Positions 1 to 8,892 of a stretch of 64,000 bases of DNA are shown piece by piece. Position 1 is the stretch's first letter, and each line of letters starts with the position of its first letter. The stretch is from Streptomyces smyrnaeus (lineage in GTDB: Bacteria; Actinomycetota; Actinomycetes; Streptomycetales; Streptomycetaceae): NCBI RefSeq assembly GCF_017676345.1, contig NZ_JAFFZM010000004.1, forward strand, positions 62,001 through 126,000. The letters are read 5' to 3'. Both the position numbers and the translations under genes were made by a program. The notes below the pieces were generated by a model. That model saw nothing but the letters and a program-made list of their open reading frames with translations, was not told the DNA's origin and made no database searches.

Positions 1-1489
1 CTCCGGCCCGGTCCATGGCCAGCGACGCCGCCTCCTCGGCGAGGGGACGGAAGTCGCGCGGCTTTCCCATCGCCTCGGCCAGCAGCACCAACTGCGCGCC
101 GCCCGAGCCCCCCGCCTCGACCACGGCCGCGCAGCCCTTGCGGATATGGGTCAGGGAGTCGACGGCCGATTCGATCTCCGAGGCGTACACCTTCCGGCCG
201 CCGACCGAGAGCATGTCGTCGAGCCGGCCCGTCACATACAGCTCGCCCTCGTGCAGGAAGCCGAGGTCACCGGTGTGCAACCGGCCGTCCCGGAAGCGCT
301 CGGCGGTCCGCTCCGGGTCCCGGTGGTAGCCGGAGGCCAGACTCGGCGAGGAGACCTCGATCTCGGCGACCTGTCCGGCCTCTCCCGCGTGCACCGACAC
401 GCCCGGCAGGGCGACACCGTTGGACACCAGCCGGGAGGCCCTGGGGTGCTCGGGCTCCACCTCGACCGCCGAGCCGTCCACGAGGGCGAGCCGGTCGAAG
501 GACAGCAGCCGGGGCTTGTCCTGCCAGGGCTTGCCCGTCACGGCCAGGGTGGCCTCCGCCATGCCGTACGCCGGCTGGAACGCGGTGTCGGACAGGCCGA
601 AGGGCCGGAACTTCTCGGTGGCCGCCGTCAGGGTGTCCCCGTCGATGCGTTCCGCGCCGATGACGGCCGCACGCAGCCGCAACTGCCGGGGCAGCGAACC
701 CTTGCCCTGCGCACGGGTGGCCAGATGCACGGCCGTACTGGTGCCCGCGGTCATCGTCGCCTCGTACTCCGACATGTCACGGAACCAGCTGCGCGGCGCC
801 ATGCCGAACCGCTCGGGCGTCGAGAGGACGAGGTCGAAGTCGTACGCCCACGAGTACAGCAGGCAGCCGAACATGCCCATGTCGTGGGAGAGGGGGAGCC
901 AGGAGACGACGGTGTCCGCCCCGGGGCGCCCACCCGTCAGCTGCAGGATGATCTCCAGTTGCCGCTCGACCGAACCGGTCGTCAGGGCACACCCCTTGGG
1001 CGTGCTGGTGCTGCCCGAGGAGTACTGGATGAACGCCAGCTCGTCGCGGCCGGGCGGGGAGGGGGTCACCGATCCGCTGCCGTGCAGCGTCGCCCAGCCG
1101 CGGATCGGCACCTGCGCCGCCAACTCCCCCGGGACGAGGGGGACCAGCTCGTCGTCCAGCAGGAGCAGCGTGGGCTCCAGCCGGGCCGACAGGGCGACCA
1201 GCTGCTCACCGTAGGCCTGCGCGCTCTGGCCGCGGGTGGGCAGCGGCAAGGAGGCCACCGCCCCGCCCGCCAGCCAGATCCCGAGCAGCCCCCGCACGGT
1301 GTCGGGGGTGTTGGTCAGGACGCAGGCGACCCGGGTGCCGGACCGTACGCCCAGTTCCCGGAGCCGGGCAGCCATGCCGTGTGCGTCCCGGGCCACCTCG
1401 CGCCAGGGCAGGTGCTCGAACTCGTCGCCGGTCCACGCGTGGAGCACCCCACGCGAGGACCCGTTGGTGAGGGCGTTGAAGAAATCCAT
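1..1489 (-). CDS. Fatty acyl-AMP ligase (FAAL-like), C-terminus outside window
   Basis: Adenylate-forming enzyme expected to activate a free fatty acid as acyl-AMP and pass it to an acyl carrier protein. About 496 residues are visible and the 3' end runs off the left edge. The AMP-binding P-loop reads YSSGSTSTPKG near residues 156-166. The following VSWLPLSHDMGMFG is the pattern typical of fatty acyl-AMP ligases rather than CoA ligases. The late hinge region contains YVTGRLDDML and GRKVY. The ATG at 1489 follows an AAGGGG site. It lies 53 bp downstream of the desaturase on the same strand, so the two are probably co-transcribed. The free-standing ACP at 3120, transcribed divergently, is the obvious partner. 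The chain length it accepts cannot be read from the sequence. Confidence 0.88.
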   Translation of the reverse strand, partial: MDFFNALTNGSSRGVLHAWTGDEFEHLPWREVARDAHGMAARLRELGVRSGTRVACVLTNTPDTVRGLLGIWLAGGAVASLPLPTRGQSAQAYGEQLVALSARLEPTLLLLDDELVPLVPGELAAQVPIRGWATLHGSGSVTPSPPGRDELAFIQYSSGSTSTPKGCALTTGSVERQLEIILQLTGGRPGADTVVSWLPLSHDMGMFGCLLYSWAYDFDLVLSTPERFGMAPRSWFRDMSEYEATMTAGTSTAVHLATRAQGKGSLPRQLRLRAAVIGAERIDGDTLTAATEKFRPFGLSDTAFQPAYGMAEATLAVTGKPWQDKPRLLSFDRLALVDGSAVEVEPEHPRASRLVSNGVALPGVSVHAGEAGQVAEIEVSSPSLASGYHRDPERTAERFRDGRLHTGDLGFLHEGELYVTGRLDDMLSVGGRKVYASEIESAVDSLTHIRKGCAAVVEAGGSGGAQLVLLAEAMGKPRDFRPLAEEAASLAMDRAG

Positions 1490-1542
1490 CGAACCCCTTG
1501 TCTCGTCGCCCGGTCTTCCCGTCACCGCACCCCGGTGGGTGG

Positions 1543-2550
1543 CTACTCCACGTCCACCAGCGAGGTGTCGGAGTCGCGGGAGCGCTCCGCCATGGGAGCC
1601 AGCTTCTGCTGGCCCGCCAGCAGCTGACGGCGGTCGAGAGCTGCGCCGTCCACCCGGCTGATGCCGGCCTCCCTCAGGGTCAGCCGTTCGCTGTCGATCC
1701 GGATGACCTTCCACGCCAGGCGGGTCTTCTCCAGGCACCAGATGAGAATGGCGCTCAGGTCGACCTCGTACCACTTCATGCCGTGCCGGGCCGAGCGCGG
1801 GAAGGCGTGGTGGTTGTTGTGCCAGGCCTCCCCGAAGGACGGCAGCGACAGCCAGGCCACGTTGCGCGACTCGTCGGTGGTCTCGAAGCGACGGCGCCCG
1901 AAGTAGTGGCCGATCGAGTTCACCGCGTACGTCATGTGGTTGATCAGGAAGATGCGTACCAGTCCGCCCCAGACCACGCCGGTGAGCGCGGCGTACAGCG
2001 AACCGCCGGTGATCGCGAAGGCGAGGATTCCCGGCAGCAGCACCCCGGCGGTGACCACCAGCAGCAGATGCTCGCTGAGCCAGCGCAGCGGCTTCTCCCG
2101 CACCAGGTCGGGGCAGTAGCGCATGGGCTCGGAGGTCAGCTTGACGTCGAAGAGCCACCCGAGGTGGGAGTGCCACAGTCCGGCCATGGCGCCCTTGAAG
2201 CCGGGCGGGAAGTCGAGGTGGGGGCTGTGCGGGTCGCCCGTCTTGTCGGCCACCCGGTGGTGCTTGCGGTGGTGCGCGGCCCAGATGAGCGGCGGTCCCT
2301 GCCCGGCCATGGCGCCGGCGGTCGCCAGAGCGACCCGGACGGGCCGGTACGTCTCGAAGGAGCGGTGCGTGAGCATGCGGTGGTAGCCGGTCGAGATACC
2401 GAAGCCGGAGATCACATACATGATCACCAGCACCACGACGTCCGACCAGTAGAAGACCTTGTTCCACAACAGGGCCATCGCGCCGAAGACCGCGATGAGC
2501 GGGATCACCGACGCTCCGAGCATGAACCAGCGATGTTCTCGGCCGTCCAT
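1543..2550 (-). CDS. Membrane fatty acid desaturase (delta-9 acyl desaturase family)
   Basis: Integral-membrane di-iron desaturase of 335 residues that inserts a cis double bond into an acyl chain. Three histidine boxes are visible: HRMLTH, HHRKHH and HNNHH, the signature of stearoyl-CoA/acyl-lipid delta-9 desaturases. Hydrophobic segments flank the boxes. The ATG at 2550 is chosen because GGGAGATG precedes it and because the histidine-box family normally starts close to the first membrane helix; upstream in-frame codons give a low-complexity Arg-rich stretch. It is the first gene of the leftward pair with the FAAL. Its natural substrate could be ordinary membrane acyl chains, or the chain destined for the ACP of this cluster; the latter is inference from position. 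Confidence 0.88.
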   Translation of the reverse strand: MDGREHRWFMLGASVIPLIAVFGAMALLWNKVFYWSDVVVLVIMYVISGFGISTGYHRMLTHRSFETYRPVRVALATAGAMAGQGPPLIWAAHHRKHHRVADKTGDPHSPHLDFPPGFKGAMAGLWHSHLGWLFDVKLTSEPMRYCPDLVREKPLRWLSEHLLLVVTAGVLLPGILAFAITGGSLYAALTGVVWGGLVRIFLINHMTYAVNSIGHYFGRRRFETTDESRNVAWLSLPSFGEAWHNNHHAFPRSARHGMKWYEVDLSAILIWCLEKTRLAWKVIRIDSERLTLREAGISRVDGAALDRRQLLAGQQKLAPMAERSRDSDTSLVDVE

Positions 2551-3104
2551 GGGGCTGTCATCTCCCAGAAGTTGGCTGACTGCTTGGAGTCGTGCTGCCA
2601 CCGGGCCGGTGCGCGCGGCGCGGGCAGGAGCGGATGGACGCGGGCAGGATCGGATGGAAAGACGCGATCGTGGCGGCGAGGCGGTCCGGCGAGGGTCGGC
2701 CGGGCCGCGGGCCGGACCGTCGCGGTCGGTCGTGCGGGACAAGCTAAACATCCCCACCGGCGTCCCGTCAGCCGGAATCCGGCGTACGGCATTGCCCTTT
2801 GGAGCAATGCCCCAAAGGGCAATGGCCGCTGCCGCCACCGGTCTCGTAGCGTGAAGGCCTTCCGTACGCCGCAGGCGGCCGGAATGCCTCTGGGCACCTG
2901 TGCCGGTACTGCCTGGGGCTGTCTCACGCCTGGCGCGGAGAAGTAGCTGCGTGGAGCGTGAAAGTACATGAATGACGAGTTTCCGCGCGACGTACAGGCG
3001 CGGCACGAAAAGCGTGCGACGCGTATTCGCGAGAAGCATCCGAGAAACGGTCAGGCCGGTGCGAACAGATCACGCGTGCACCGTCCGGCACCGGGCACGT
3101 CCTC
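2551..3104. promoter_or_regulatory. Divergent intergenic region of the lipid cluster with two palindromes
   Basis: This 554 bp gap separates the leftward desaturase/FAAL pair from the rightward ACP operon, so it must hold both promoters. A 13-bp perfect inverted repeat, CATTGCCCTTTGG at 2790-2802 and its complement at 2812-2824, is separated by 9 bp. Just upstream is GCCGGAATCCGGC (2771-2783), a 6-1-6 palindrome. No credible gene is visible. The repeats are likely operator sites for a cluster regulator, possibly the LuxR-type protein at 8331; that link is a guess. Confidence 0.6.
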
Positions 3105-3119
3105 ATGGGAAGGCATCCG

Positions 3120-3371
3120 TTGATTACTGCTGAAGAGATCTGCGAACGCATCGCCAAGAAGCTCGGCAGCAAGGCGTCGACGATGACGCTGAACGCCGAC
3201 ACCACCTTCGAGTCGGTGGGCCTGTCCAGTCTGCAGATCGCCGATATCGTCTACGGTATCGAGGACGATCTGGAGATCACGTTCGACGAGAGCCAGGCGG
3301 CCGGCGTCAAGACGGTGGGCGATCTGGTGAAGCTCGCCGAACAGGCCGCCTCGGACACCTCCGCAGCGTGA
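3120..3371 (+). CDS. Free-standing acyl carrier protein
   Basis: Small acidic carrier protein of 83 residues, expected to hold an acyl chain on a phosphopantetheine arm. The attachment site reads VGLSSLQ around residues 33-39, with Ser37 as the probable pantetheinylated serine. The usual Asp before it (DSL) is Ser here. The helix pattern and the acidic stretch GIEDDLEITFDES are typical. A TTG at 3120 is preferred because GGGAAGG ends 6 bp before it; an in-frame ATG at 3105 would give 88 residues but would place the ribosome site inside the gene. The GTGA overlap with the next gene shows translational coupling. The FAAL and the phosphopantetheinyl transferase nearby are natural partners. Confidence 0.88.
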   Translation: MITAEEICERIAKKLGSKASTMTLNADTTFESVGLSSLQIADIVYGIEDDLEITFDESQAAGVKTVGDLVKLAEQAASDTSAA

Positions 3372-4234
3372 CCACCGCCGCCTACCAGGGGGCCACGGCG
3401 GAGTCCATCCGGCACCACTACGACGTGTCGAACGACTTCTTCGCCCTGTGGCTGGACGCGGACCTCACCTACACCTGCGCGCTGTGGGAGGGCGACGAGA
3501 CGCTGGAGAGCGCACAGCGGCGCAAGCTCGACTATCTGGTCCACCAGGCCCGTGCCGCGGGCGCCCGGCGGGTCCTGGACGTCGGATGCGGCTGGGGGAG
3601 CCTGCTCGCACGCCTCGTCGAGCAGCACGGTGTCGAGCACGCGGTGGGCCTCACCCTCAGCGACAGCCAGGCGGAGCTGCTGCGGGCCCGCGAGCTGCCC
3701 CGCACCGAAGTGCGGGTGGAGAACTGGCTGGAACACGAACCCGAGGGCACCTACGACGCGGTCATCTCCATCGGGGCCTTCGAGCACTTCGCACGCACCG
3801 GGCTGACCCGGTCCGAACGGGTGGCCGCCTATCGGGAGTTCTTCACACGCTGCCGGGACTGGCTCCCCAGCGGCGGCAGACTCGCGTTGCAGACCAACAT
3901 CAAGGGCAACAACGTGCGGATGGACCGGCAGACCGTGCGCGATCTGCTGTTCATCATCGAGACCATCTTCCCGGAATCGGAGATTCCCGCCCTGTCGGAA
4001 GTCGTCGAGGCGAGCGAGAAGCACTTCGACGTCGTGACGCTCCGCAACGACCCGGATCACTACAGCCGGACCTGTGCGGAATGGCTGCGGCGGCTGCGCA
4101 ACAACCGGACGGCCGCCGTCGAGAGCGCCGGAGAGCGTGTCGTCGCCGATTACGAACGCTATTTGGGCGCGACCGTCGGCCACTTCGACAACCGTCACCT
4201 GGGGCTGTCGCGTATCACCTTCGAAGCCACCTGA
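3368..4234 (+). CDS. Cyclopropane-fatty-acid synthase family methyltransferase
   Basis: SAM-dependent methyltransferase of 288 residues, of the family that adds a methylene or methyl carbon across or beside a double bond in an acyl chain. The N-terminal signature HHYDVSNDFFALWLD with TYTCALW, and the SAM site DVGCGWG (residues 71-77), are diagnostic of CFA/mycolic acid cyclopropane synthases. It is shorter than E. coli Cfa (about 380), matching the mycolate-type enzymes. It starts on the GTG of a GTGA overlap with the ACP, so it probably acts on an ACP-bound unsaturated chain, fitting with the desaturase. Product could be a cyclopropane, a methyl branch or a methylated heteroatom; the sequence cannot separate these. 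Confidence 0.85.
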   Translation: MTTAAYQGATAESIRHHYDVSNDFFALWLDADLTYTCALWEGDETLESAQRRKLDYLVHQARAAGARRVLDVGCGWGSLLARLVEQHGVEHAVGLTLSDSQAELLRARELPRTEVRVENWLEHEPEGTYDAVISIGAFEHFARTGLTRSERVAAYREFFTRCRDWLPSGGRLALQTNIKGNNVRMDRQTVRDLLFIIETIFPESEIPALSEVVEASEKHFDVVTLRNDPDHYSRTCAEWLRRLRNNRTAAVESAGERVVADYERYLGATVGHFDNRHLGLSRITFEAT

Positions 4235-4304
4235 CTTTCCCTCTCGCTTTCCCTCTCGAAGCCGGCTGATTTCGGCACAACCATGGCCTGTCGAGGAGCG
4301 CTCA

Positions 4305-5630
4305 TTGGACGCGTACAAGCACGTGGTCTACTGGCACGACACCGAGCGGGTGACACCCCGTCCCCCGCTTCGGGGAAACGCCGACTGCGACGTCTGCGTC
4401 GTCGGCGGCGGCTTCACCGGCCTGTGGTCCGCGTATTTCCTCAAGGAAGCCGAACCGGCCCTCGACATCCGCGTCGTCGACGCCCGCCACTCCGGGTACG
4501 GGGCCTCCGGCCGCGCCGACGGCTTCGTCACCCCCACCATCGGCAAGGACATCCGGGCGCTGGTCGAACGGTTCGGACCGCAGCGCGCGCTGGAGGCGTC
4601 ACGGGCGGTCGGCAGGTCCATCCTGGAGATCGGCAGGTTCACCCGGCGCAACCGTATCGACGCCGGGTACGAGGCCAACGACTACCTCATGGTCGCCACC
4701 AGCCCGGCACAGCTCAGACGCTTGGAGGACGACCGGGCCCTCGCCGAGCGGATGGGCGCGGCACAGCCCGGCATCCTGCCCTCGGACGCCACCCGGGCCC
4801 TGGTGGACTCGCCCGCCCTGCTGGGCGGCCTGCGCACCGGGGGCGCCCTCGTCAATCCGTTCAGACTGGCCCGGGGCATCGCGAGGGTGGCAGAGGAGAA
4901 GGGCGTGACCCTCTACGACGACTCGCCGTGCCTGCGCGTGGAACCCGGGGTGCGGCCCACCGTCGTCACCGCAGGCGGTCGGGTGAAGGCCGACAAGGTC
5001 ATCCTCGCCACCAACGTCCACATGGACGCCTTTCCCCCCTTCCGCCGCAAGGTGGTACCTGTCTGGACGTACGCCATGGTCAGCGAGCCGCTGACCGACG
5101 CCCAGCTGGCCCGGGTCGGGTGGGAGGGGCGTGAAGGCCTGGTCGAGGCCAAGTCCCTGCTCACCTGCGCCCGGCTCACCCAGGACAACCGCGTCCTGTT
5201 CGCCGGAGGGCCGGCCCCGTACTACTTCGGCCGGGACAAACGACAGCGGAACATGAACCGCGCCGCTGTCTACCGCGCGATCCACCGGGAGTTCCTGCGC
5301 TTCTTCCCCCAGTGGCAGGACGTGCGCTTCACCTACGCCTACGGGGGAGTGGCCGATGTGGTGCGCGACTTCGCCCCGCACTTCGGCACCCTGGCCGGCG
5401 GCTCCGTGCTGTACGGATACGGCTACTGCGGCAACGGGATCGCGGCCACCCACACCGGGGGCAAGGTGCTGCGTGATCTGACGCTCGGCAAGGAGACCGA
5501 CTACGCGCGGCTGCTCTTCGTCGACGGCGCCGATCGCAGGCCACCCGCCTCGTTCCCGCCCGAGCCGGCGCTGTTCGCCGGGGTACGCGCCGCGACGCGG
5601 CTGATGGACTGGAAGGACGCACGGGCATGA
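4305..5630 (+). CDS. FAD-dependent oxidoreductase (DAO/glycine-oxidase-like)
   Basis: Flavoprotein of 441 residues of the D-amino-acid-oxidase fold, related to gamma-glutamylputrescine and glycine oxidases. The dinucleotide-binding motif CVVGGGFTGL lies at residues 31-40, and a second FAD-contact glycine-rich segment, YGYGYCGNGIAATHTGGK, lies near the C-terminus. The TTG at 4305 is chosen because GAGGAG at 4293-4298 ends 6 bp upstream; the reading frame is open further upstream but runs through the neighbouring gene. It overlaps the next gene by ATGA. In this operon it may oxidise an amine or reduce/oxidise the modified acyl chain. It is not of the FAD_binding_4 type known from 10-methylstearate synthesis. 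Confidence 0.8.
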   Translation: MDAYKHVVYWHDTERVTPRPPLRGNADCDVCVVGGGFTGLWSAYFLKEAEPALDIRVVDARHSGYGASGRADGFVTPTIGKDIRALVERFGPQRALEASRAVGRSILEIGRFTRRNRIDAGYEANDYLMVATSPAQLRRLEDDRALAERMGAAQPGILPSDATRALVDSPALLGGLRTGGALVNPFRLARGIARVAEEKGVTLYDDSPCLRVEPGVRPTVVTAGGRVKADKVILATNVHMDAFPPFRRKVVPVWTYAMVSEPLTDAQLARVGWEGREGLVEAKSLLTCARLTQDNRVLFAGGPAPYYFGRDKRQRNMNRAAVYRAIHREFLRFFPQWQDVRFTYAYGGVADVVRDFAPHFGTLAGGSVLYGYGYCGNGIAATHTGGKVLRDLTLGKETDYARLLFVDGADRRPPASFPPEPALFAGVRAATRLMDWKDARA

Positions 5631-6637
5631 GCCGTCCCCGCACAGTGCTGCTGACCGGGGCGTCCGGTGTCGTCGGCCGCGCCGTACTGCGCGAGCAGCA
5701 CCCCGACCGGCTGCGGATCATCCCGGCCGCCCGCAGCGCGCCGGTGCCCGAGGCGGCCGAACCGGTGCTGCGCTGCGATCTGACCCGCGAACGCCTCGGG
5801 CTGGACCCGGACAGCTACCGGGCCCTCGCGGCCGAGGTGGATGTCGTCATCCACTCCGCCGGGCTGACGGAGTGGGGGTTGCCGGCCGAGCGCTACCGTC
5901 CCGTCAACGTCGACGGCACCCGGCAGGTGATCGACTTCGCCGCGCAGGCGGGGGCGACGGTGCACTTCATGAGCACCGAATTCGTCGCCGCCCTGCTCCC
6001 CGGCGCGCCCGCACAGCTGCGGTCGGAGAACATCTGCCGCAACTACATCGACTCCAAACGGCAGGCGGAGGAGCTGCTGCGGGTAAGCGGCCTGCCGCAC
6101 ACCGTCTTCCGGCCGACCAACCTCATCGGCGACGCCGCCACCGGATGGACCTCCCGGGGGCAGATCGTCCAGCAGATGTCCGACTGGCTGCTGCGCGGCC
6201 GGGCCCCCTTCGTACCCGTCCACCCCGGCATCCGGATGGACTTCGTGGCTCAGGACCTGCTGGCCAAAGCCGTCGTGCGGGCAGTCGAACTCGGCGACGA
6301 CGAGGGCGCCTTCTGGGTCTCCTACGGGCCCGAGGCGATGGATGTCGAAGGTTGTCTGCGCGTCCTGGCCAAACACGCGGCGGCCGTGGGCCGGACGTTC
6401 ACTCCGCCACCGCTGGTGGACGCGGACACGCTCGACCCGGACGAGATCGACCGGCGTGACCCCATGACCCGCGCCTATCTGTCCGTGCTGCGCGACGTGG
6501 GAGAGGTCACCCGGTGCAGCGGCGGCGTCCTGCCCACCTCCATGCCGATGCTGCGCAGCCGCTACGGCATCCCCGTGGTCGACGACACCGCGGCCTACGC
6601 GACCAGCCTCGCCTACGCCGCCGAACACCTCGGCTGA
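5627..6637 (+). CDS. Thioester-reductase-like NAD(P)-dependent extended SDR
   Basis: Protein of 336 residues related to the reductase domains that release acyl chains from carrier proteins as aldehydes or alcohols, and to NAD-dependent epimerases. The nucleotide motif TGASGVVG starts at residue 10. The catalytic pair is Tyr140 and Lys144 (NYIDSK), with Ser116/Thr117 before it. The stretch DVVIHSAGLTEW, followed by the NVDGTRQ motif, resembles carboxylic-acid-reductase R domains. Start overlaps the preceding stop (ATGA). Reductive release of the ACP-bound chain is the most economical role here; an epimerase acting on a small molecule is the alternative. Confidence 0.75.
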   Translation: MSRPRTVLLTGASGVVGRAVLREQHPDRLRIIPAARSAPVPEAAEPVLRCDLTRERLGLDPDSYRALAAEVDVVIHSAGLTEWGLPAERYRPVNVDGTRQVIDFAAQAGATVHFMSTEFVAALLPGAPAQLRSENICRNYIDSKRQAEELLRVSGLPHTVFRPTNLIGDAATGWTSRGQIVQQMSDWLLRGRAPFVPVHPGIRMDFVAQDLLAKAVVRAVELGDDEGAFWVSYGPEAMDVEGCLRVLAKHAAAVGRTFTPPPLVDADTLDPDEIDRRDPMTRAYLSVLRDVGEVTRCSGGVLPTSMPMLRSRYGIPVVDDTAAYATSLAYAAEHLG

Positions 6638-6656
6638 ACCCCATGGAAGGACACTG

Positions 6657-7577
6657 GTGGTGAACGAAGTCTGGAAGGCGCCGGATCTCGGCGGGAAGGT
6701 GGCCGTGGTCACCGGAGCGAGCCGAGGCGTGGGGCGGGGCGTCGCGCTGGCACTGGGCGAAGCCGGCGCCACCGTCTACGTCACCGGACGCAGCACCCGG
6801 GACGGGCGGCGCACCGAGGATCTGCCGGGCACGGTGGAGGACACCGCCGAGGAGGTGACGCGGCGCGGTGGCACAGGCATCGCCCTGCGCTGCGACCACG
6901 GCGTCCCCGAACAGAACGAGGCACTGGCCGAGCGGCTGAGTGCCGAGCAGGACGGGCTCGACCTGCTGGTGAACAACGCCTGGAGCGGCTACGAACGCTC
7001 CCACGAGGTCCGGTTCGACGCACCGTTCTGGGAGCAGCCGCTGTGGCGCTACAGCCTCTGCGAAACCTCCCTGCGCGCACAGTACGACGTGACGCGGCGA
7101 CTGGTGCCGCTGATGCTGCCGCGGCGCAGCGGACTGATCGTGGGTATCAGCTTCTCGGACGGCGACATCTACCTCGGCCAGGTCGCCTACGACGTCTTCA
7201 AGACGGCGGCCGACCGGATGTGCCGGGGTTTCGCCTCGGATCTGCGCAAGCGGGGCATCGCCGCTGTCGGTCTGCACCCCGGTTTCGTGCGCACCGAACG
7301 GGTCGAGGCCGCCTGGGAGGCGCTGGGCAGCGGCCCGGCCTCGGTCGTGCACTCGGCGGAGTACGTGGGGCGGGCGGTGGCCGCGCTGCTGGCCGACCCC
7401 GATGTCATGGAGCGGACCGGCCAGGTGCTGGCCACCGGTGACCTGGCGGCCGAGTACGACTTCGACGACGTGGACGGCAGTCGCCCGCCGGTCTTCCGCC
7501 TGGAGGGACGGATGAGCCTGGCCACCAGGATGGACAGGCTGAACCGGGTGGTCAGGAAGGCTGGGCAGCAGCAGTGA
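6657..7577 (+). CDS. SDR-family oxidoreductase
   Basis: Classical short-chain dehydrogenase of 306 residues. The cofactor motif TGASRGVG begins near residue 19, NNAW follows near 106, Ser165 lies in GISFSD, and the catalytic pair is Tyr178/Lys182 (YDVFK). A GTG doublet at 6657/6660 sits 5-8 bp after GGAAGGA, so either GTG may be used. It ends 26 bp inside the convergent phosphopantetheinyl transferase gene. It closes the rightward ACP operon and may reduce a ketone or the aldehyde released by the preceding enzyme. It resembles the DHRS1-like subgroup (NNAWSGYE..., FWEQP), where the ordinary substrate is not established. Confidence 0.82.
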   Translation: MVNEVWKAPDLGGKVAVVTGASRGVGRGVALALGEAGATVYVTGRSTRDGRRTEDLPGTVEDTAEEVTRRGGTGIALRCDHGVPEQNEALAERLSAEQDGLDLLVNNAWSGYERSHEVRFDAPFWEQPLWRYSLCETSLRAQYDVTRRLVPLMLPRRSGLIVGISFSDGDIYLGQVAYDVFKTAADRMCRGFASDLRKRGIAAVGLHPGFVRTERVEAAWEALGSGPASVVHSAEYVGRAVAALLADPDVMERTGQVLATGDLAAEYDFDDVDGSRPPVFRLEGRMSLATRMDRLNRVVRKAGQQQ

Positions 7578-8325
7578 GGCGGCGGGTGCGGCGCAGCACC
7601 GGGCAAGGGCCGTCGGCGTCCGTGTGCCGCACGGCCACCGCGGCCTGGTATCCCTCGGGCACCGGCACGTCCCGCAGCACCCAGTCGGTCGGCCCGCGCG
7701 GGGCAGGAGCCGGTGCGAAGCGCTCGGCGAGGCCGACATGGTGAGCGCCGAGCCCGCCGGCGAGCCCGGTGCCGAGACCTTTGAGGTACGCCTCCTTCCG
7801 CACCAGGCAGCCGAGCACGGCCGGGGCACGCACGGCCGTGGGCAGGGCGGCGAGAGCGCGTTGTTCGTCCGGGTGCAGCCGCCGTCCCGCCCGCTCCAGA
7901 CCGTCACGCACCAGCTTCTCCGACTCGATGTCCGCCCCCACCGGGGAGGAGGAGAGCGCGAGGAGCGCCATGTCCCCGGCGTGCGAGAGCGAGAAGTGCG
8001 CCTCGGGTCGTCCGGCCACGGCGGGCCGCCCGTGCGGACGCCCGCACCCGGGCATCCCGCACTCTTGCCGGGTGAACACGAGCGTCCGCGGGTCCGTCCC
8101 CAGGTGTGCCCCCAAAAACAGCCGCAGCCCCACATGGGAGGTGACGAAGCGCTCGCGTGCGACCGGGTCCTGGAAGGCGGCGGCCCGTCGCCGCTCCTCG
8201 GCGTCCAGTACGTCGGCGGCTTCCCGCGCAGCGGTGACGTGCCCCGGGAGCCACAGCAGCTCCACCGCCACCTCGTGGGCGCGGGGCACGTCCGCCGCTC
8301 CGTCCCCTGCAGCGGGGCCGGTCAT
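7552..8325 (-). CDS. 4'-phosphopantetheinyl transferase (Sfp type)
   Basis: Enzyme of 257 residues that moves phosphopantetheine from CoA to the serine of carrier proteins. Motifs: FSLSHAGDMAL (111-121), VGADIES (129-135, Mg-binding, normally GVDIE) and KEAYLKGLG (177-185). An Arg/Ala-rich start region precedes the domain. The ATG at 8325 lies 6 bp after the stop of the LuxR-type gene, so translation is likely coupled. A dedicated transferase next to a free-standing ACP suggests the cluster matures its own carrier. The last 26 bp overlap the SDR gene tail to tail. Confidence 0.88.
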   Translation of the reverse strand: MTGPAAGDGAADVPRAHEVAVELLWLPGHVTAAREAADVLDAEERRRAAAFQDPVARERFVTSHVGLRLFLGAHLGTDPRTLVFTRQECGMPGCGRPHGRPAVAGRPEAHFSLSHAGDMALLALSSSPVGADIESEKLVRDGLERAGRRLHPDEQRALAALPTAVRAPAVLGCLVRKEAYLKGLGTGLAGGLGAHHVGLAERFAPAPAPRGPTDWVLRDVPVPEGYQAAVAVRHTDADGPCPVLRRTRRLTAAAQPS

Positions 8326-8330
8326 GGCGG

Positions 8331-8654
8331 CTACCGGCCGTCGCCGTCGGGCGGCTCCGGCAGCAGGTCGTCCGTCCATTGCATCGACAGCAGTACGGCC
8401 TCGACCCTGGACCTCAGCCCCAGCTTGCGGGTGATGCTCGTCAGATGCGCCTTCACCGTCCGTTCCGCGATCCCCAGCCTCCGGCTGAGGACCCGATTGC
8501 TTTCCCCGGCTGCCAGTACCCTGAGAACCTCGCGTTCACGGTTGGTCAAGGTCTGCAATGCGGACCTTTTCGCCGACAGCGTGCTCACGCGCGCTCCGGC
8601 GGTTTCCGTTAAACGCGGTGAGCCTTCCCAGTCCGGCCGTTCATCCCCGTTCAT
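8331..8654 (-). CDS. Small LuxR-type HTH regulator
   Basis: Protein of 107 residues that is little more than a LuxR/GerE helix-turn-helix: LTNREREVLRVLAAG (36-50) and AERTVKAHLTSITRKLGL (63-80) match the family. There is no receiver or ligand domain in front, so it is an orphan DNA-binding domain. The ATG at 8654 has a GGAG eight bases upstream; the frame stays open further up, but those codons lie in the promoter region of the divergent KASIII gene. It is followed directly by the phosphopantetheinyl transferase and is a natural candidate for control of the lipid cluster. Confidence 0.8.
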   Translation of the reverse strand: MNGDERPDWEGSPRLTETAGARVSTLSAKRSALQTLTNREREVLRVLAAGESNRVLSRRLGIAERTVKAHLTSITRKLGLRSRVEAVLLSMQWTDDLLPEPPDGDGR

Positions 8655-8892
8655 CGTGCACTCCAACTTCCCGAGGCTTGCCTCGTCGCAGGAGAAATAC
8701 TGATCCGGGCACACTCCGCTGTCCGCTCCGGCTGATGTCCGCTCCGGCTGAAACCGGAATGACAGATGCCGGTACCCCGCGGGCTTCGGAGGGCGGTCGG
8801 ATAGCTTCTCCCAGTCATCCTCGCACTGCCGTACTCCGTCTGCAACACCCGCACGAGTCCAGGGACATGACGACGCATCAAAGTTTTGGTGG
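8655..8892. promoter_or_regulatory. Divergent promoter region between LuxR-type regulator and KASIII
   Basis: These 238 bp lie between two diverging genes and must carry both promoters. The part near 8870-8900 is locally A/T-rich compared with its surroundings. I could not assign a confident -10/-35 pair or a palindrome. Confidence 0.4.
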
